Shown: positions 1 to 9,759, numbered from the stretch's first letter. The stretch is 64,000 bases of DNA from Deltaproteobacteria bacterium (GCA_020444045.1 JAHLLS010000001.1:468047-532046); one strand, 5' to 3'. Translations and numbers: made by a program. The notes: a model not told the origin generated them from the sequence alone.

Positions 1-1303
1 GATAGCCGTCTTCGTCCATAACGCCCAGGTCGCCCGAGTGCAGCCAGCCGTCGGCGTCGATGGCTTGGGCCGTGGCTTCGGGCATGTTGTAGTAGCCCTT
101 CATGACGTTGTAGCCCCGGCAGCAGACCTCGCCCTGCTGCCTTGGCGGCAGGACTTCACGGGTTTCGGGGTCCACGATCTTGACCTCGATGCCCGGCATG
201 GCGCGGCCTACCGATTCCACCCGCAACCGGATGTCGTCGTCGGCCCGGGTCTGGGTGATGACCGGCGAGGCCTCGGTGAGGCCGTAACAGATGGTGATCT
301 CAGACATATTCATCTGGTCGATGACCTGCCGCATGACCTCAATGGGGCAGGGCGAACCGGCCATGATGCCGGTGCGCAGGGTGTCGAAGTCGAACTTCTT
401 GAACAGCTTGTGCTGCAGCACGGCGATGAACATGGTGGGCACGCCGTAGAGGGCGGTGCAGCGCTCCTCCTCCACGGATGCCATGACCTCCACCGGATCG
501 AAGGTTTCCAGCAATACCATGGTGGCGGCGTGGGTGACAGCCGCCAGCACGCCCAGCACGCACCCGAAGCAGTGGAAGAGGGGCACCGGGATGCAGACCC
601 GGTCTTCGTGGGTGAAGTTCTGGTTTTCACCGATCCAGTAGCCGTTGGTGCCAATGTTGGCGTGGGTCAGCATGACGCCTTTGGGAAAACCGGTGGTACC
701 TGATGTATATTGCATGTTCACCACGTCGTGGGGGTCCAGGCTTTCCTGGCGGGCTTGGTAGGCCTCGTCATCGATCATGACGTGCAGGGCCATGATCTCG
801 GGGATGGCATACATGCCCCGGTGCTTCTCGGGTCCGAGAAAGGCGACCCGCTTCAGGTGGGGAAAGGCCTTGCTCTTCAGAAAACCGCGCTCCTGGGTTT
901 TCAGTTCCGGCACGAGCTCGTAGAGGGTCTGGACGTAGTCGGTATCGCGCAGGCCGTCGATGATAAAGATGTTTTCGGTTTCCGACTGGCGCAGCAGGTA
1001 GTCCAGCTCGGCGGTTTTGTAGTTGGTGTTGACGGTCAACAGGATGGCGCCGATCTTGGCGGTGGCAAACTGGAGGGCCACCCAGTAGGGCACGTTGGTG
1101 GCCCAGACGGCCACTTTTTCGTTCTTTTCGACACCCAGGGCCATGAGGCCTTTGGCCAGGCGGTCCACCACATCGCCGAACTCGCGATAGGTGAGGCGGA
1201 AATCGCGGTCGGCATAGACCACAGCGTCGTTGTCGGGATGGGCGGCAATGGCCTGGTCGAGCAGCTGGCCCAGGGTGGCCTGTTTCAGATCGTGTTGGGT
1301 CAT
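1..1303 (-). CDS. AMP-forming acyl-CoA ligase (3' end beyond window)
   Basis: Reading leftward from ATG at 1303, the frame stays open to the window edge, giving about 434 residues of an ANL-superfamily acyl-CoA synthetase. Such enzymes activate a fatty or aromatic acid with ATP to an acyl adenylate and then the CoA thioester. The P-loop-like motif YTSGTTGFPKG is visible near residue 205, and the motifs YGLTEASP and (near the edge) GWLHSGDLG follow in the expected order. The C-terminal lid domain lies outside the window. The gene starts 18 bp after an XRE-cupin regulator gene on the same strand, so the two probably form an operon in which the regulator responds to the substrate or product. Substrate chain length cannot be read from the sequence. 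Confidence 0.93.
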   Translation of the reverse strand, partial: MTQHDLKQATLGQLLDQAIAAHPDNDAVVYADRDFRLTYREFGDVVDRLAKGLMALGVEKNEKVAVWATNVPYWVALQFATAKIGAILLTVNTNYKTAELDYLLRQSETENIFIIDGLRDTDYVQTLYELVPELKTQERGFLKSKAFPHLKRVAFLGPEKHRGMYAIPEIMALHVMIDDEAYQARQESLDPHDVVNMQYTSGTTGFPKGVMLTHANIGTNGYWIGENQNFTHEDRVCIPVPLFHCFGCVLGVLAAVTHAATMVLLETFDPVEVMASVEEERCTALYGVPTMFIAVLQHKLFKKFDFDTLRTGIMAGSPCPIEVMRQVIDQMNMSEITICYGLTEASPVITQTRADDDIRLRVESVGRAMPGIEVKIVDPETREVLPPRQQGEVCCRGYNVMKGYYNMPEATAQAIDADGWLHSGDLGVMDEDGY

Positions 1304-1321
1304 CAGGTCCTCTTTATACGG

Positions 1322-1891
1322 TTATTCGGGGATGTACAGGACGGCATAGATGGCGGCCGTGGTGTCATCGAGGGTGCCCACGTGATGGGGCACGATGGAG
1401 TTGTAATAGATGCTGTCGCCCGGCTCGAGCTGATGGGTTTCCTTGCCGTAGATCACTTTCACGCGGCCTTCCAACACGACGATGAATTCCTCCCCCTCGT
1501 GGCTGGAAAGCTCCGTCTCCTGGGCGGATTCGGGCAGCAGTTCCACATAGAAGGGCTCCATGTGGCGGTCGGTCTTGTCCCGTCCGAGGGCGTAGAACTT
1601 GGTTTTGACGGGGCGGTCCTTGGCCCGCAAGGTGCTGAGGGCACTGCGGCGCTCGGTGCGGCGCACGATCAGGGGATCCACGCTGCCCTGGTCGTCGAGA
1701 AAGGTGCCCAGCCGCACTCCCAGGGCCCGGGCGATTTTCACCAAGGGCCCCAATGAAGGATAGACTTCGTCATCCCGGATGGATGTCAGCAGGGTGACGG
1801 ACAGGCCGGTACGTTCAGCCAGGGTTTCGATGGACATGTCGTTCTGGGCCATGAATTTGGCCATCCGCGGACCCACTTTGGATGCCAGCAT
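1322..1891 (-). CDS. XRE-family regulator with C-terminal cupin domain
   Basis: This 189-residue protein has an N-terminal helix-turn-helix of the XRE type (roughly residues 10-65, with the core AERTGLSVTLLTSIRDDE). A C-terminal cupin_2 domain (about 115-189) carries the barrel motifs SSHEGEEFIVVLEG and LEPGDSIYYNS. HTH-cupin proteins are usually cytosolic transcription factors whose cupin binds a small ligand. The gene lies directly upstream of an acyl-CoA ligase gene, so control of that ligase is the likely job; this is inference from context. Length and architecture are normal for the family. Confidence 0.9.
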   Translation of the reverse strand: MLASKVGPRMAKFMAQNDMSIETLAERTGLSVTLLTSIRDDEVYPSLGPLVKIARALGVRLGTFLDDQGSVDPLIVRRTERRSALSTLRAKDRPVKTKFYALGRDKTDRHMEPFYVELLPESAQETELSSHEGEEFIVVLEGRVKVIYGKETHQLEPGDSIYYNSIVPHHVGTLDDTTAAIYAVLYIPE

Positions 1892-2041
1892 GCGATTACC
1901 TCCTCATGTTTGATCGCGGTCTGTTCCGGCGCCGCCGGAAAATTAAAAAGAGGCGATCCTATGACAGATGTTCCGCGAGGTCAACTCCATGGATGGGAAA
2001 AGAGCTTAGCAGCCGAAAATGGGGGAGGTGAGCCGGTTACT

Positions 2042-2075
2042 AAACAAAAAGGCAGAGCCTCAAAGAGGCTCTGCC
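2042..2075 (-). terminator. Rho-independent terminator of the small-peptide unit
   Basis: The arms GGCAGAGCCTC (2051-2061) and GAGGCTCTGCC (2065-2075) form a perfect 11-bp stem with a 3-nt loop. On the minus strand the stem is followed by a T-rich tract (complement of 2042-2050). It ends a leftward transcript that would include the two short ORFs at 2172-2417. Confidence 0.8.
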
Positions 2076-2171
2076 GCTGTATTCAACTTCAGGTTCAACT
2101 ACTGGGAGGCAATTCCGTTCAGGTCAGTGGGGTATGGTATGGGTTGCCTTTGTTTTGAAGCTCTGCCGTTA

Positions 2172-2264
2172 TCATATTTTGCAGCCGCCGTAGTTGTTGA
2201 CGCCGGTGTTGCAGCTGTTGATGTAATAGCCAAGAATCGAAAGGGTCAGTAAGGTTCCAATCAT
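2172..2264 (-). CDS. 30-residue peptide with hydrophobic N-terminus and two cysteines
   Basis: A short ORF read leftward from ATG at 2264 to TGA at 2172-2174. It is preceded by a near-perfect Shine-Dalgarno GGAGG with 6 nt to the start, which is the main reason to call it a gene. The peptide begins MIGTLLTLSILGYY (hydrophobic, possibly membrane-inserting) and ends in a polar Asn/Gly-rich segment with Cys18 and Cys28 and a terminal NNYGGCKI. Family unknown. It lies 18 bp after another short ORF with an equally strong ribosome site and upstream of a strong terminator, so the two look co-transcribed. An 18-codon ORF overlaps its stop codon as ATGA, with no other support. Possible roles such as secreted peptide, toxin or precursor are guesses. 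Confidence 0.55.
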   Translation of the reverse strand: MIGTLLTLSILGYYINSCNTGVNNYGGCKI

Positions 2265-2282
2265 AGGTCACCTCCAGGTGTC

Positions 2283-2417
2283 TTATCCCGCTACGTCGAT
2301 GCCCAGATCGCATCCCAGATGGGGATCGGGGTTTTCACAGCGGTGGTTTTGTTGGCGGGTATCAACATGACCGTAGTTGTCGTCTTTGAAGTAATCCTGA
2401 GTACGTGTATTTTCCAT
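2283..2417 (-). CDS. 44-residue polar peptide, first ORF of small-peptide unit
   Basis: An ORF from ATG at 2417 to TAA at 2283-2285, preceded by the ribosome site GAGGAGG with 6 nt to the start. The peptide is hydrophilic and acidic (begins MENTRTQDYFKDDNYG), with Cys27 and Cys36 (NHRCENPDPHLGCDLG). It has no hydrophobic segment, so if exported it would need a partner. It is followed 18 bp later by the 30-residue ORF. A possible promoter lies at 2469-2496. I do not recognise the family. Strong ribosome sites on two successive short ORFs plus a terminator make chance unlikely, but conservation was not tested. Confidence 0.5.
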   Translation of the reverse strand: MENTRTQDYFKDDNYGHVDTRQQNHRCENPDPHLGCDLGIDVAG

Positions 2418-2468
2418 AATCATCCTCCTCGTTTTAAGGGTTGTGTGTTGCTGTTTTGTCTTAAAAAC

Positions 2469-2496
2469 AAATTAGCCATGGAAGACGCGTTGGCAA
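2469..2496 (-). promoter_or_regulatory. Candidate sigma70 promoter for small-peptide unit
   Basis: On the minus strand, TTGCCA (complement of 2491-2496) is followed after 16 nt by TAATTT (complement of 2469-2474). This would place transcription start near 2462 and give a leader of about 45 nt before the 44-residue ORF. Both boxes deviate from consensus, so this rests mainly on position. Confidence 0.35.
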
Positions 2497-2690
2497 CAAG
2501 AGAGGAATGGGGTAAAAATAATAGGCAAAAACCATAATATTGGGGGCCGTACGCGATCCGCCGTAACCGAAATCGCTAACGGGCGATCATGACTCCGCGC
2601 ATCAACATGGGAAGCGAACGCTAAAAACCTCCGTGGCTTCGGTTTCCTTTGGAGGGACTTGCTGAGGCTCGCTTTTTGGCATCAGGCGGC

Positions 2691-3830
2691 TTAGACGATG
2701 GAAAGCTTCAAGGCCTGGTCAAAATCCGCGATCAGGTCGTCGATATGCTCGATGCCCACCGACAACCGCAGGAGGGCGTCTGTCACGCCGACGCGCTGGC
2801 GTTCCTCGGCAGACATCTTGGCATGGGAGGTGACGGCCGGCGCACAGATGGTGGTCTCCACCCCGCCTAAACTGACGGCCGGGCGCACGATTTCGAGGTG
2901 CTGAAGAAAGGCGTTGGTGCGGACCTGCTCGCTATCCAGCTCGAAGGCCAGCATGGCACCGAAGCCGGTCATCTGCTTGCGTGCGGTGGCGTGGCCGGGA
3001 GAACTGCTCAACCCGGGATAAAACACCCTCCGCACCATGGGGTTGGCGGCCAGGAATTCCGCCAGAAGGCCGGCATTGGCGGTCTGCTGCTTGACCCGCA
3101 GCGCCAGGGTTTTAAGACTGCGTTCCAGCAGGTAGCAGTCGCCGGCATTCAGGCTGCCCCCCAGGTGGCGGGCCAGGTGAAGGATCTTCTCCGCATGGGG
3201 TTGCGACGATACCGCAACACCGCAGCAAAGGTCGCTGTGGCCGCCCATGTATTTGGTGCCGCTGTGAACGACGATATCGATCCCCAATTCGATGGGTTTC
3301 TGGTTTATGGGGGTGGCAAAGGTGTTGTCGATGATGGTCGCAATGCCGCGGGCGCGGGCGAGGTCGGCAACCATGCGAATATCGATGATCCCCAAAAGCG
3401 GGTTGGTGGGGGATTCGATCACGATGACCCGGGTCCGGTCTGTGATGGCGGCGGTGATGGCGTCCACGTTTGTTTTGGCAAAGGAATAGCGGATGCCAAG
3501 GCGTTCGAAGGTGTCGGTGACAAAGGCGTGGGTGCCGCCATAGAGCTCATCCATCAGGATGACGTGGTCCCCCGCTCCGGCCAGGGCCAGGATGGCGGTG
3601 CTCATGGCCGCCATGCCCGAACTGAAAAGGACGCCGTCTTCGGCCTTTTCCAGGGCACAGATTTTTTTGACGACGACATCCTGATTGACGGTGTTGAAAT
3701 AGCGCGGGTAGGGCGCCTCTCTCCGGTTCCGGTAATCATAGGCCGAGGAAGTGAAAATCGGGGTATTGATACCGCCGGTGGTTTTCTCAAAATAGCCGCC
3801 GCTGTGAACACATCGGGTATCGGTTTTCAT
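2691..3830 (-). CDS. PLP-dependent trans-sulfuration enzyme (cystathionine gamma-synthase/beta-lyase family)
   Basis: A 379-residue cytosolic enzyme of the Cys/Met metabolism PLP family. Visible signatures are the cofactor-phosphate region LFSSGMAAMS, the aspartate-containing IIDNTFATP, and the lysine motif SGTKYMGGHSD, whose Lys forms the Schiff base. The family includes cystathionine gamma-synthase, beta- and gamma-lyases and O-acylhomoserine sulfhydrylases; the exact reaction cannot be set from these motifs. ATG at 3830 is chosen because it has AAAGGGAG upstream, whereas the ATG 48 bp further out has no ribosome site. It stands alone, between the small-peptide unit and a divergent zinc-ribbon gene. 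Confidence 0.9.
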   Translation of the reverse strand: MKTDTRCVHSGGYFEKTTGGINTPIFTSSAYDYRNRREAPYPRYFNTVNQDVVVKKICALEKAEDGVLFSSGMAAMSTAILALAGAGDHVILMDELYGGTHAFVTDTFERLGIRYSFAKTNVDAITAAITDRTRVIVIESPTNPLLGIIDIRMVADLARARGIATIIDNTFATPINQKPIELGIDIVVHSGTKYMGGHSDLCCGVAVSSQPHAEKILHLARHLGGSLNAGDCYLLERSLKTLALRVKQQTANAGLLAEFLAANPMVRRVFYPGLSSSPGHATARKQMTGFGAMLAFELDSEQVRTNAFLQHLEIVRPAVSLGGVETTICAPAVTSHAKMSAEERQRVGVTDALLRLSVGIEHIDDLIADFDQALKLSIV

Positions 3831-4056
3831 GGTGGGTATTCTCCCTTTGATTCGACCGGCTTGGCCATCTAACGGCATGGGTTGCCGGTTTGGTTTTTAA
3901 AGGTGCCTGACATTCGATGCCTTCTCTATCCCTATGGGTGCACCCCTGTCAAAAACTAAAACGCCCTTGCTTTGAGGGAAAAGACATGATGTGGAGGGAA
4001 AAACGTGCATAGCGCACATCTTGCTTCTCAATACGTTATTGGCTATAACACACGGT

Positions 4057-5742
4057 ATGACCTGCCCTCAATGCGGTGCGGAAATGGCCCCGGGCCAGAA
4101 CTATTGCGGCGGTTGCGGCGCACAGCTTAAGAATGCCTGCCCGGGTTGCAGCACCATCAATCCCCCCTTTTTTAAATACTGTGGTCAGTGCGGGCGCAAC
4201 CTGGTGGAGGTGGCCTCGGTGCTGCTGGACCGGGCCGGTCTCATTCTGGCGGCCGACGCCAAAGCATCGAAGCTGATCAGCCCCAAAGCCAAAACGCTCA
4301 AGGGCAAGCCCTTCTCTCTGTATGTCAAAAATGACGACCTGGTTATTTTTTACTCCCACTGGAATGAACTGATTCGTTCCTCCCAGCGCCAGAGCGTTGA
4401 AATCGAATTGAAGCCGGGGCCGGAAACCACGATTCATGTCCAGATCGAAATGAATCTGCTGCGCGATAAAACGTCTCAGACCCCACGTATTCACATGACG
4501 CTGTCCGACATGACAGCCCTGCGCCGATCCCTGCAGGATGCCCAGGTGATGCAGGATCTCATCAATCTCATTTTTACCTGGGTGGATGATTTTCACCCGT
4601 CGCAGGAGAATGGACGCGACAAGACCATCGGCAGCATGCTGGAGAAAATCGGCCTTTACACCATTGCGCAATATGGGTTTATCAGCCGTATCGATGCGAA
4701 AGAAAAGTGCCTGCTGACAGACTTCACATGGCAGCTATCGCCGGACGCGGAACCGCGTTCCCAACTGCCGGCCATGCCGATGGCCCTCATGGCCCGTCTA
4801 TTTGAAAAACTCCTCAAGGATCGTCAACTGGTGGTCAACAACGCCCAGACCCTTTCCCGTCTGGAGCGCAAAGCGCTGCACGAATGGCACCAGATGGATC
4901 TGGGTGCCCTCCTGTGCCACGTCATCTATCGTCGAAAGAGCCCGATCGGGATTATCGGGGTAGCGACGACGCACCCCACGCCCTGGTCCGACGATGCGGT
5001 TTCCCTCGTGAAACTGGCCGGCCGCCTGATGGCGGAAGCGCTGCCCTATTCACGGCCGGGTCTGTCGGTTATCCAGCAGCAGAAACCACAGCAGACGGAC
5101 GTCGAAACCATTGATATTGCCGATATCGAGATCATCGAAGAGCCACCGAAAGAAAAAAAACCGACGTTTCGGAAACCGCCCAAGAAAGCCAAAGGTCAAC
5201 CGGAAGGAGCGGTCATACCCCGCATGAAGTTTGGTACCGACAAGCAGCCGGGGGACGAGGGGCGCCGGCCTGTATTCCCAGGGGATGACGGTAAATATCA
5301 GATGACATGCCCGCAGTGCGGTTTTCAGGATATCGTCTCCTCACGCCTTTTTGAAATGATGGGGTCGGCCGTACGCGTCAAATGCCCTTGCGGTCATCGA
5401 TTTCGCATTATCCGCGAATTGCGTTCCATCTATCGCAAACAGGTGCGGTTGGAAGGCTATTTTGCCCAGGCGCGCTACACGGGCAACATGGTGGCACCCG
5501 GAGATGTCTGGGGGCCGATGGTGGTGCAGAATCTCTCCAAGGCCGGCATGAAATTTTCTTGCGCCAATGCCAGACAGCTGCGTCCGGGCGATCGACTGCA
5601 GGTTCGCTTCAATCTGGACAACGCCAATCAGACCCTTATCAAGAAGACCGTCATCGTCAAATCCGTCAATGCCGACACGGTGGGTGCACAATTCCATGGC
5701 ACGGATCGATACGATGCGGCGTTGGGGTTCTACTTTCTTTAG
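4057..5742 (+). CDS. Zinc-ribbon, PAS/GAF-like and PilZ multidomain protein
   Basis: About 561 residues. Two N-terminal zinc ribbons (CPQCG..CGGCG and CPGCS..CGQCG) lead into a PAS-like segment (about 65-160) and a GAF-like region (about 200-340). A charged Pro/Lys linker follows, then a third zinc ribbon (CPQCG..CPCGH) and a C-terminal PilZ-like domain (about 450-561, containing LSKAGMKFSC). PilZ domains commonly bind cyclic di-GMP, but the usual RxxxR motif is not obvious, so ligand binding is uncertain. The start is uncertain: ATG at 4057 begins exactly at the first ribbon, while a GTG at 3991 in the same frame would add 22 residues. Likely cytosolic signalling or scaffold protein; partner unknown. 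Confidence 0.75.
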   Translation: MTCPQCGAEMAPGQNYCGGCGAQLKNACPGCSTINPPFFKYCGQCGRNLVEVASVLLDRAGLILAADAKASKLISPKAKTLKGKPFSLYVKNDDLVIFYSHWNELIRSSQRQSVEIELKPGPETTIHVQIEMNLLRDKTSQTPRIHMTLSDMTALRRSLQDAQVMQDLINLIFTWVDDFHPSQENGRDKTIGSMLEKIGLYTIAQYGFISRIDAKEKCLLTDFTWQLSPDAEPRSQLPAMPMALMARLFEKLLKDRQLVVNNAQTLSRLERKALHEWHQMDLGALLCHVIYRRKSPIGIIGVATTHPTPWSDDAVSLVKLAGRLMAEALPYSRPGLSVIQQQKPQQTDVETIDIADIEIIEEPPKEKKPTFRKPPKKAKGQPEGAVIPRMKFGTDKQPGDEGRRPVFPGDDGKYQMTCPQCGFQDIVSSRLFEMMGSAVRVKCPCGHRFRIIRELRSIYRKQVRLEGYFAQARYTGNMVAPGDVWGPMVVQNLSKAGMKFSCANARQLRPGDRLQVRFNLDNANQTLIKKTVIVKSVNADTVGAQFHGTDRYDAALGFYFL

Positions 5743-6228
5743 CGACTTTTTGAACGTCAAAAGACCTGCCGGGGCAAGCGGCAGGCATGTCATACCGCCT
5801 CGTGCCGCGGGACGCCGATGCCAATCGCTGGCGATAGCGGAAGTCCCCAAATTTGATTTGACACGTGCGGCCTTGAACTATAAAAAGATCATGCTTTTCA
5901 ATGAAGACTCAAAATTCCCATCAATGACCAAGCTCCCGAGCTGAAATGCCTGGGAGATATCATACGCAGTAAAAGACTTTTCGGCCGCACGGCCCCTAAA
6001 AATGATGGTTTTGCTCTGGCGCGGTTTGCCTCATTAAACGGCGCTATGGGACATGACGGCGAGACACGGCGGGCGAAATAATCGTCGGTTTGGCTGGCTC
6101 ACGCCCGGACGTTGTGCCGACAGCCTCCGGCATCATTGAACCATTTATCTTTCGAAGGACACTATATCCTATAGAAAAGCCCCTACAACCGAATGCACTT
6201 AAACCATGGACCTGAGTGAAAATCTGCG
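5743..6228 (+). other. 486-bp intergenic stretch, no gene seen
   Basis: No convincing coding region. A weak hairpin CCTGCC/GGCAGG sits at about 5764-5785 without a T tract. A TTGACA box near 5859 is followed by TATAAA after only 15 nt, so it is at best a poor promoter candidate for the exported-protein gene downstream. Confidence 0.5.
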
Positions 6229-8481
6229 ATGATTCGACGCGTCCTCCTCTCTGTCTTGTATCTGGCCATCATGCTGTCTTTCGTTTTCCTGCCGCAAACT
6301 GCCAAGGCGGAAGAACGCATCGTTCTTGTATCGCCCCAGGGGTCTGCTTTTGCCGGGCAAGGCGTGGTTTTTCGCATCCGTGCCCAGGAATTTGTCCTGC
6401 CGCTGCAGGCTGCCTTGCATTACCGCAATATCGGCGCTTCCGCCTACACTACCCTGCCAATGCGTCAGGACACCGAGATCGAGTTTTCCGTCGCCATTGA
6501 ACAGGAATGGATTTTACCGCCGGGCATCGAATACTTTTTTACCGTGGAAGACGGCCGGGGACGGTAAGTCACCCAGCCCAAACTGGATCCCCGAAAAAAT
6601 CCCTTGCAGATCGAAGTCTCCCTGGATCGCCCCCCACCCGCCGGAATTGTCTTCCCGGCCATGGATAACCAACGGATCCAGGAGCGGCGTCCCGCGGTGA
6701 CGATTCGGTTTGCAGACAGCGGGCTGCCGCTCGAGTGGGCCTCGGTCCGATTGCTGCTGGATGATACGGATGTGACGCCCATTGCCGTTATCTCGCCGGA
6801 TGCGATTTCCTTTGCGCCGGAATGGGATCTCGAGTTCGGCAACCACCGTGTCACCCTCGAAGTGATGGATGCCGCCGGCAACATTCTGCCCCAACAGGAA
6901 TGGGCCTTCATCATTCCCCATTCGGAGCTGTTCGACCGGGTGGCGGCTGAAATGCGGGTCGATACCGAACTCGCCCATGAAGTTTACCAGAAAGACGACA
7001 GCCCGGATCCGGACTGGACCGTGCAGTCCAATGCGACGTTGCTTTCCAACTTAGAGTCCGGCGATTTCAAAGCCTCCCTGGAGGCCAATGTCTGGTATAT
7101 CGACCAGGACGGCCCCAACCCCATGGAAGACAACTTCAATCTCAACAACTATTTGGTTCAGCTTGAATACCGGGGGCAGAACCTGGCCTACGGCGACGTC
7201 AATGTCACCGGTACGGAACTGGTAAGTGAAACCATCTCGCGCCGGGGAGGGGTGGTGACGCTCAACGCGGCCGGCGTTACGGCCCAGGGGTTCATGCTCA
7301 GCAGCAACTACCTGACCGGATTCGATGATATGGTTGGTATCGACGATTCCGACAACCGCCTGGAGGGAGGATCCCTGGAAGGTGCCCTGTTAGACAACAA
7401 CCAGTTGACCCTGAAGGGCACGGTGGTCACCGGGCGCAACGAAGAGCCCGATGACTACAACGCCAGCACGCTGGCCGCCGGCCATAAGGGCACGATTTAC
7501 AGCTTTCAGTTGACCAGCAGTCTTTTTGAGGAAAAGCTGAACCTGACGGCTGAATACGGCTTGAGTGATTTCGACGAAGACACCTCCGACGACATCGATT
7601 CCGACTGGGATGATGCCTGGTTGCTTCGCTTTTCCGGTCGCGCCGGCAGCTATGATTATGGCGGCGGCTATAAATACTTGAGCGAAGAATTCCAGAGCGT
7701 CGTAACCCCCCTGGCCATCAACAATCGGGCCGAGTATTCCCTCTACGGGACCAAGACCTTTGAGGTCGCGAGCCTCACCGCCAATGTGATCAACAGCCGT
7801 GACAATGTCGAGAAAAACGATGCCCTGCCGGTAATCGACAACACGAATGCGGGACTGTCCTTCAATTGTTATCCGCCGGACTGGCCCACGTTTTCCCTGA
7901 GCGGGAATGTCGGCTGGCAGGACAGTTCGCACGAGCCCAGCGGGACCGATCCCATCGAAAACCGAACGGACACCGTGGGCGGGGGGGTCTCCTTCATCCG
8001 TGAATCCTGGAACCTGTCCCCCAATTACTATTTTACCAATTTTGATGATGAAACGCCTGACAATGCCGACAGACAGTCCCATCAGTTAGCGCTCAACGTG
8101 GGCTGGCAGCCGATCGAGATGCTATCGCTTAATCCTTCGGCGTCCTACAGCCGCACTGAGACGGATTTCGATGATCTCGTCACCGAAACCTGGCAGGGCA
8201 CCCTGGCCGGCATGTGTGTTTTCAACGAGGCCCACAACCTGAACTGGACTCTGTCGGCAACGGACACCCAGACGGATGACGATTCCTTCCACACCCGGAC
8301 GTACTTCCTAATTGGTCAACACAATTGGCATATCCAAACCCCGTTCCTGGAAAGCGTGCAAAAGACGCTTTCGTTTCGGGGGCAGTACAACCGAACTGAA
8401 GATAAAATACTCGACACCACGGACGAAGACTACACGGTATACCTGGTACTCAATATCGGTATCCCCTTGTCGTATCCTTAA
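6229..8481 (+). pseudogene. Exported beta-rich (outer-membrane-like) protein interrupted by an in-frame TAA
   Basis: From ATG at 6229 the frame encodes a signal peptide (hydrophobic core LYLAIMLSFVFLP, then AKA) and an Ig-like segment, then meets TAA at 6565-6567. The same frame continues without another stop to 8481, for 750 codons in all. The downstream part has alternating aromatic/polar strands typical of a beta-barrel (for example DYGGGYKYLSEEF). The stop sits between GRGR and VTQPKLDP in otherwise continuous sequence, and one C-to-T change (CAA to TAA) would explain it. Restart at TTG 6604 has no ribosome site. Possibilities are a recent nonsense mutation, a sequencing error or read-through. 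The next gene encodes another exported protein, so both may act at the envelope. Confidence 0.7.
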
Positions 8482-8508
8482 GCCTGCTGATACTGTATGG
8501 AGTCATGC

Positions 8509-9759
8509 ATGCTGAGAGCGTCTTTCCGATTTTTTCGTATCAACTCCCGGTTATCCGCCTGCGCGTTTCTGGGGGTGCTGGTGATCCTCATCGTTGGTTT
8601 TCCGAAAGCGGGTCATGCCCTGGATGTCACCGTGGTCCCCTCAACGGTCAACATCGTTCCCGGCGTGAACAATACGACCCAACTCCGCTATACCGGAAGA
8701 GAAACCGATATCGCTAATTACACCAGCACGTCGCCACAGGGACGCTTCGAAACGTCAGATGGCCGCGTACTCGGAACTGTTAACAAAATCATTTCGATTA
8801 ATATGGTCAATACGGTTCCATCAACGGTGATGGAATTCCTTACCATTCCGGCCGGGGTCGTCTCCGAGGCTATAAAGCTTAAGCAAAGTCGTATTTTTTA
8901 TCGACGTAATTTTTTGGACGCACAGGGTGCACCGGTTCCCGTCGAAGTAACGCTTTCAATTTTGCCCGCCTCGGCCGGTCCCTTCAACCTGGTGCGCATG
9001 ACGCTGGAGTTCAACCAGCCGCTGGAGACAGCCGGCACACGGCCGACCAGCGGGGGCCAAATCACGGTGCCCCGTTTTAACAAGGGGCTAAGGGCCTTTG
9101 CTACCCTAACCTACAATGGTGGCGGCACCCTGCGGGGCCAATGGAAAGTGGACGGCCAGATTTTGAGCGTCGTCACCCAGCAACTCAACCGTGGATTGCG
9201 CGAGATCATCATTGGCAGCCCGTTGACACCGTCCTTTCCTACCTACGGGACCGGCCTCCACAAGGTTGAATTTGAAATTCTGGATCCCATTCCCGGGTTT
9301 GACGAGCCCGTCATCTACTATTTTGTGACGGAAGCCTATACAGGCGCGTCTCTGGGTTTCCTCAAACTGGCGGAGCCCCTGGAGCGGGCCTATGTTCTCT
9401 TCTCGCCCAAGCAGTTTCCGCGATTTTCCTGGCAGCCGGCGGGCGAAGACGCCCTCTACCGCTTCCGGCGCTATCGCCTGGATTCGGTGGCGACGTTTGA
9501 CTCCCTGGCACCGCTGGCCTTGGCCTATCAAAAACCCCTGCTGGCGTCGGTTACCAAAAAACCGTTTTATGATCTGACCGTATTCGACCTGGATGACATC
9601 GTGCTGGGCTCACCCTACTGTTGGCAGGTGCAGGCCTTCGAAGACAATGCCATGGTAGGCGCCAGCGCCTATCGCCTGGTCTTTTTTACCGGCCCGGCGG
9701 TGAGCACAGAGAAGATGCGTCTCGACCCGCTTGATTCCAGGGAAAGGTCTCTCCAGTAA
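8509..9759 (+). CDS. Secreted protein of unknown function
   Basis: About 416 residues with an N-terminal signal peptide (MLRASFRFF, then the hydrophobic ACAFLGVLVILIVGF and a cut likely after GHA). The mature part is rich in beta-strand-forming sequence. An ATG at 8497 is in frame, but the one at 8509 has GGAG 6 nt upstream and places the signal peptide correctly. It follows the interrupted exported-protein gene by 27 bp and is probably co-transcribed. No catalytic motif or family is recognised; a periplasmic or envelope structural role fits the composition only. Confidence 0.7.
   Translation: MLRASFRFFRINSRLSACAFLGVLVILIVGFPKAGHALDVTVVPSTVNIVPGVNNTTQLRYTGRETDIANYTSTSPQGRFETSDGRVLGTVNKIISINMVNTVPSTVMEFLTIPAGVVSEAIKLKQSRIFYRRNFLDAQGAPVPVEVTLSILPASAGPFNLVRMTLEFNQPLETAGTRPTSGGQITVPRFNKGLRAFATLTYNGGGTLRGQWKVDGQILSVVTQQLNRGLREIIIGSPLTPSFPTYGTGLHKVEFEILDPIPGFDEPVIYYFVTEAYTGASLGFLKLAEPLERAYVLFSPKQFPRFSWQPAGEDALYRFRRYRLDSVATFDSLAPLALAYQKPLLASVTKKPFYDLTVFDLDDIVLGSPYCWQVQAFEDNAMVGASAYRLVFFTGPAVSTEKMRLDPLDSRERSLQ

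Noticed and set aside
38..1756. Long plus-strand open frames rich in Gly/His/Val
   Set aside because: They lie antisense to the clear acyl-CoA ligase and XRE-cupin genes and show the composition typical of antisense frames in GC-rich DNA.
6565..6567. Programmed recoding (selenocysteine or pyrrolysine) at the in-frame stop
   Set aside because: The codon is TAA; selenocysteine uses TGA and pyrrolysine TAG, so neither known system applies.
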